From Anaerolineaceae bacterium (GTDB lineage Bacteria; Planctomycetota; Phycisphaerae; FEN-1346; JAACEH01), in contig JAACEH010000202.1 in assembly GCA_011682595.1 (NCBI GenBank), positions 1-6,112 of the forward strand: a stretch of 6,112 nucleotides of DNA. The letters run 5' to 3'. The notes under the pieces were generated by a model. That model ran no database searches. It was not told where the DNA came from and saw only the letters and a list, made by a program, of their open reading frames with translations. Made by a program: the position numbers and the translations under genes. Shown one piece after another: positions 4,404 to 6,112 of the stretch; within the stretch, counting starts at the first letter, position 1, and each line of letters starts with the position of its first letter.

Positions 4404-4910
4404 TCAGAGGTAGGCGGACACCGGGGCCAGCAGTTCGCGGAACAGCCCGGTCGGCATGCTCACGGTCTGCCAGGCGGGGCTGCGAAGGCGACTGTGTTGG
4501 GCGTAAAGATCCGAGGGCACCGCAATGAAGGCGTAAAGCCGCTGGCGATATTCGTGCAGGTCGGCGAACTGCTCGGCGTATTGCGGGCCGCCCAGACAGT
4601 AGGCAAAAACGTACATGCCCTGGAATCCGCGACCGAAGACGTCCTGCCAGGTGGCCAGGTTCTGCATGTCGTCCCGCTCGACCCAGTTTTCCCAGAAGCG
4701 TTTCTGAGGCCCTGAATCGTAGGGGAACTTGCGGCCCTTGACATCGACCAGCAGGTTAATGCCACTTTCGGAGTAGACGACGAAATCGAAGCTCTTCAGG
4801 GCCACACCGGCAAACAGGGCCCGCTTGGCCTCATCGACCGCAACGTATGGTATCCCCCGCCCTCTCAGGAACGACTCGAAGGCCGCCTCGTAATGAATGC
4901 TTCGTTTCAT
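4404..4910 (-). CDS. HYExAFE-type protein, possible PD-(D/E)XK nuclease fold
   Basis: A 168-residue soluble protein. It opens MKRSIHYEAAFESFL, fitting the HYExAFE signature that I recall as the name of an uncharacterised planctomycete family. The core reads FDFVVYS (41-47), then INLLVDVKGRKF (51-62). A strand ending in Asp42 followed by one ending in Asp56-Val-Lys58, with Glu8 in the first helix, fits the PD-(D/E)XK nuclease-like layout, but nuclease activity is an inference. RFWENWV (71-77) and the aromatic-rich stretch YVFAYCL (100-106) are other likely conserved parts. I chose the ATG at 4910. The in-frame TTG at 4946 would add 12 residues that do not look like the family and would overlap promoter-like sequence. 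No Shine-Dalgarno precedes the ATG. The gene follows hisS on the same strand, separated by a GC-rich hairpin. Confidence 0.8.
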   Translation of the reverse strand: MKRSIHYEAAFESFLRGRGIPYVAVDEAKRALFAGVALKSFDFVVYSESGINLLVDVKGRKFPYDSGPQKRFWENWVERDDMQNLATWQDVFGRGFQGMYVFAYCLGGPQYAEQFADLHEYRQRLYAFIAVPSDLYAQHSRLRSPAWQTVSMPTGLFRELLAPVSAYL

Positions 4911-4918
4911 AGCTATAA

Positions 4919-4924
4919 ATAGTA
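4919..4924 (-). promoter_or_regulatory. Candidate -10 element of the HYExAFE gene (leaderless?)
   Basis: TACTAT on the minus strand, inside the A/T-rich run CTACTATTTATAGCT that directly precedes the ATG at 4910. With the usual 6-7 base spacing, transcription would start almost at the ATG, giving a leaderless mRNA and explaining the missing Shine-Dalgarno. The -35 region (TTGCAG, 16 bases upstream) is poor. Confidence 0.35.
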
Positions 4925-4962
4925 GCGGAGGCCGCGTTGCCTGCAATCATAATCCACCCCAG

Positions 4963-5006
4963 GCGTCCGCTCCGCCGGCCCGCCGGCTCGCCGGCAGCGG
5001 AGACGC
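4963..5006 (-). terminator. GC-rich hairpin after hisS
   Basis: It starts 2 bases after the hisS stop codon. On the minus strand GCGT pairs with ACGC, CCGCT with AGCGG, and CCGGC with GCCGG, separated by small bulges and a loop of about 10 bases. There is no U-tract after the stem, so this may be a Rho-assisted or U-less terminator, or a 3'-end stabiliser, rather than a classical intrinsic terminator. Confidence 0.5.
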
Positions 5007-5008
5007 TT

Positions 5009-6112
5009 CTACAGGCCGACAAGTTCGCCGACGGCAACGTCGCGCTCCTGGCCGCTGGTCATGTCGCGAAGTCGGACACGGCCGGCCGGGCAGCCCTCGG
5101 CGCCGACGATAACCGCCCAGGCGGCCCCACTGGAGGCCGCGGTCTTCATCTGGCGGTTCAGTCCGGCCGGGCTCAGGCCGTACTCGGCCGAACGGCCCGC
5201 CTGGCGCAGTTGCCCGGCCACGGCCACAACCTGCGGCATCTGATCCGCCGAGGCGCAGACAACATAGAACTCGGTTCGCGCGTCGCCCTCGGGCCAAAGG
5301 CCGAGAGAGTCGAGCAACAGGCTCATGGTCACGTCCCCTGCCCCGAACCCGCAGGCCGGCATGGCCTTGCCGCCCGAGGCGGAGATCAGGTTGTCGTATC
5401 GCCCGCCGCCGAACAGCGAACGGAGTTTGCCGCTGCGGTCGAAAACCTCCCACACGGGACCGGTGTAGTAGGCCAACCCGCGGACGATGCCGATGTCGAA
5501 GCGCAGAAAGGCGCCCGCACCGGCCGCATCGACCAGTCGCATGATGTCGCGCAACTCGTCCAAGGGCTGGACGACCGCCGCCTCGCCCTTGAAAATGGCA
5601 GGGAGATCATCGAGCTTCGTCGTGGCGAAGATGGCCTCGATGCCCTTGCGCTGCTCGGGCCTGATGTCCAGATCGTCCAGCAGACGATCGACCACCTCCG
5701 GCGGCGCCTTGCCCCGTTTGTCCAGGGCCAGGTAGACCTTGGGGATCACCTGCTCGCCGACGCCCAGCGAGGTGAGCATTGCCGCCATGAGTTTGCGGCT
5801 GGACAATCGGACCTCGACCTGTTGGGCGGTCAGGCCGAGTTCCCTCAGCGCCTCGATGGCCACAAGGATGCACTCGGCGTCGGCGACGGCGCCCTCGGCC
5901 CCGAGGATGTCGCAGTTCCACTGAAAGAATTCGCGGAGTCGGCCTTTCTGGGCTCGCTCGTAGCGGCAGCAGCGTGAGATGTTGAACCACTTGATGGGCT
6001 TGGGCAACGAGGCCTGGCGGGCCACAACCATGCGGGCCAGCGACTGGGTGAACTCGGGACGAATCGCTACCGGCCGTCCGCCCTTGTCCTCGAAGGCATA
6101 TAGCTGGCCGAC
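5009..6112 (-). CDS. hisS: Histidyl-tRNA synthetase, 3' part (N-terminus outside window)
   Basis: Class II aminoacyl-tRNA synthetase that charges tRNA-His. 367 codons are visible and the frame is open to the window edge, so the N-terminus is missing (upstream of 6112). In visible-residue numbering, RPEFTQSLARMV (18-29) corresponds to the RPEGT region. Motif 2 is RYERAQKGRLREFFQ (50-64), the histidine-binding HisA motif is VRGLAYYTG (210-218), and GGGRYDNL is at 235-242. Motif 3 is ACGFGAGDVTM (253-263), where most bacterial enzymes have GFAxGLERL, so the usual motif-3 Arg is absent. I recall the same GFGxGD form in plant and planctomycete-type HisRS, so this is probably a subclass trait and not damage. 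The C-terminal anticodon-binding domain (EFYVVC onward) is complete to the stop at 5009. Confidence 0.95.
   Translation of the reverse strand, partial: VGQLYAFEDKGGRPVAIRPEFTQSLARMVVARQASLPKPIKWFNISRCCRYERAQKGRLREFFQWNCDILGAEGAVADAECILVAIEALRELGLTAQQVEVRLSSRKLMAAMLTSLGVGEQVIPKVYLALDKRGKAPPEVVDRLLDDLDIRPEQRKGIEAIFATTKLDDLPAIFKGEAAVVQPLDELRDIMRLVDAAGAGAFLRFDIGIVRGLAYYTGPVWEVFDRSGKLRSLFGGGRYDNLISASGGKAMPACGFGAGDVTMSLLLDSLGLWPEGDARTEFYVVCASADQMPQVVAVAGQLRQAGRSAEYGLSPAGLNRQMKTAASSGAAWAVIVGAEGCPAGRVRLRDMTSGQERDVAVGELVGL

Noticed and set aside
4937..5977. A 346-codon open frame on the plus strand
   Set aside because: Antisense to hisS, which has all its expected motifs. The translation is low-complexity in composition and matches nothing I know.

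Overview
The window looks like a GC-rich bacterial chromosome, most likely a planctomycete (Planctomycetota) and possibly an anaerobic one. The evidence is threefold. A small protein opens with the HYExAFE-type signature that I associate with planctomycetes. The HisS has an unusual motif 3 (GFGAGD instead of GLER). The biotin synthase carries Lys where the usual [2Fe-2S]-ligating Arg sits. The taxonomic call is an inference from memory of these families. Every gene and nearly every control site I can support is on the minus strand, so transcription runs from high to low coordinates.

In transcription order: (1) 6112-5009 is the 3' part of hisS, cut by the window edge and followed 2 bases after its stop by a long GC-rich hairpin. 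(2) 4910-4404 is a 168-residue HYExAFE-type protein with a PD-(D/E)XK-like core. (3) 4308-4150 is a 159-bp non-coding element with 24-bp terminal inverted repeats and a 7-9 bp flanking duplication, which I read as a MITE. (4) A near-consensus sigma70 promoter (4123-4096), with a 12-bp palindrome in its spacer, precedes three small membrane-anchored proteins of 65, 93 and 113 residues. The last two look like diverged paralogues. (5) A 103-base leader with a strong hairpin precedes bioB, followed after 34 bases by a FabF-like ketoacyl synthase with an intact Cys-His-Lys-His active site. (6) 558-350 holds six palindromes or hairpins and no convincing gene. (7) 270-39 is a textbook rRNA-operon control region: two tandem promoters (P1 with perfect -35 and -10 hexamers), a leader hairpin and a boxA-like antitermination site. 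This implies a 16S rRNA gene just beyond the left edge.

The biotin synthase and ketoacyl synthase probably form one transcription unit. The synthase could supply or divert acyl chains for the pimelate part of biotin, but the sequence shows only the adjacency. The three small membrane proteins have their own promoter and may be co-transcribed with bioB, since no clear terminator separates them. What the small proteins do is unknown.
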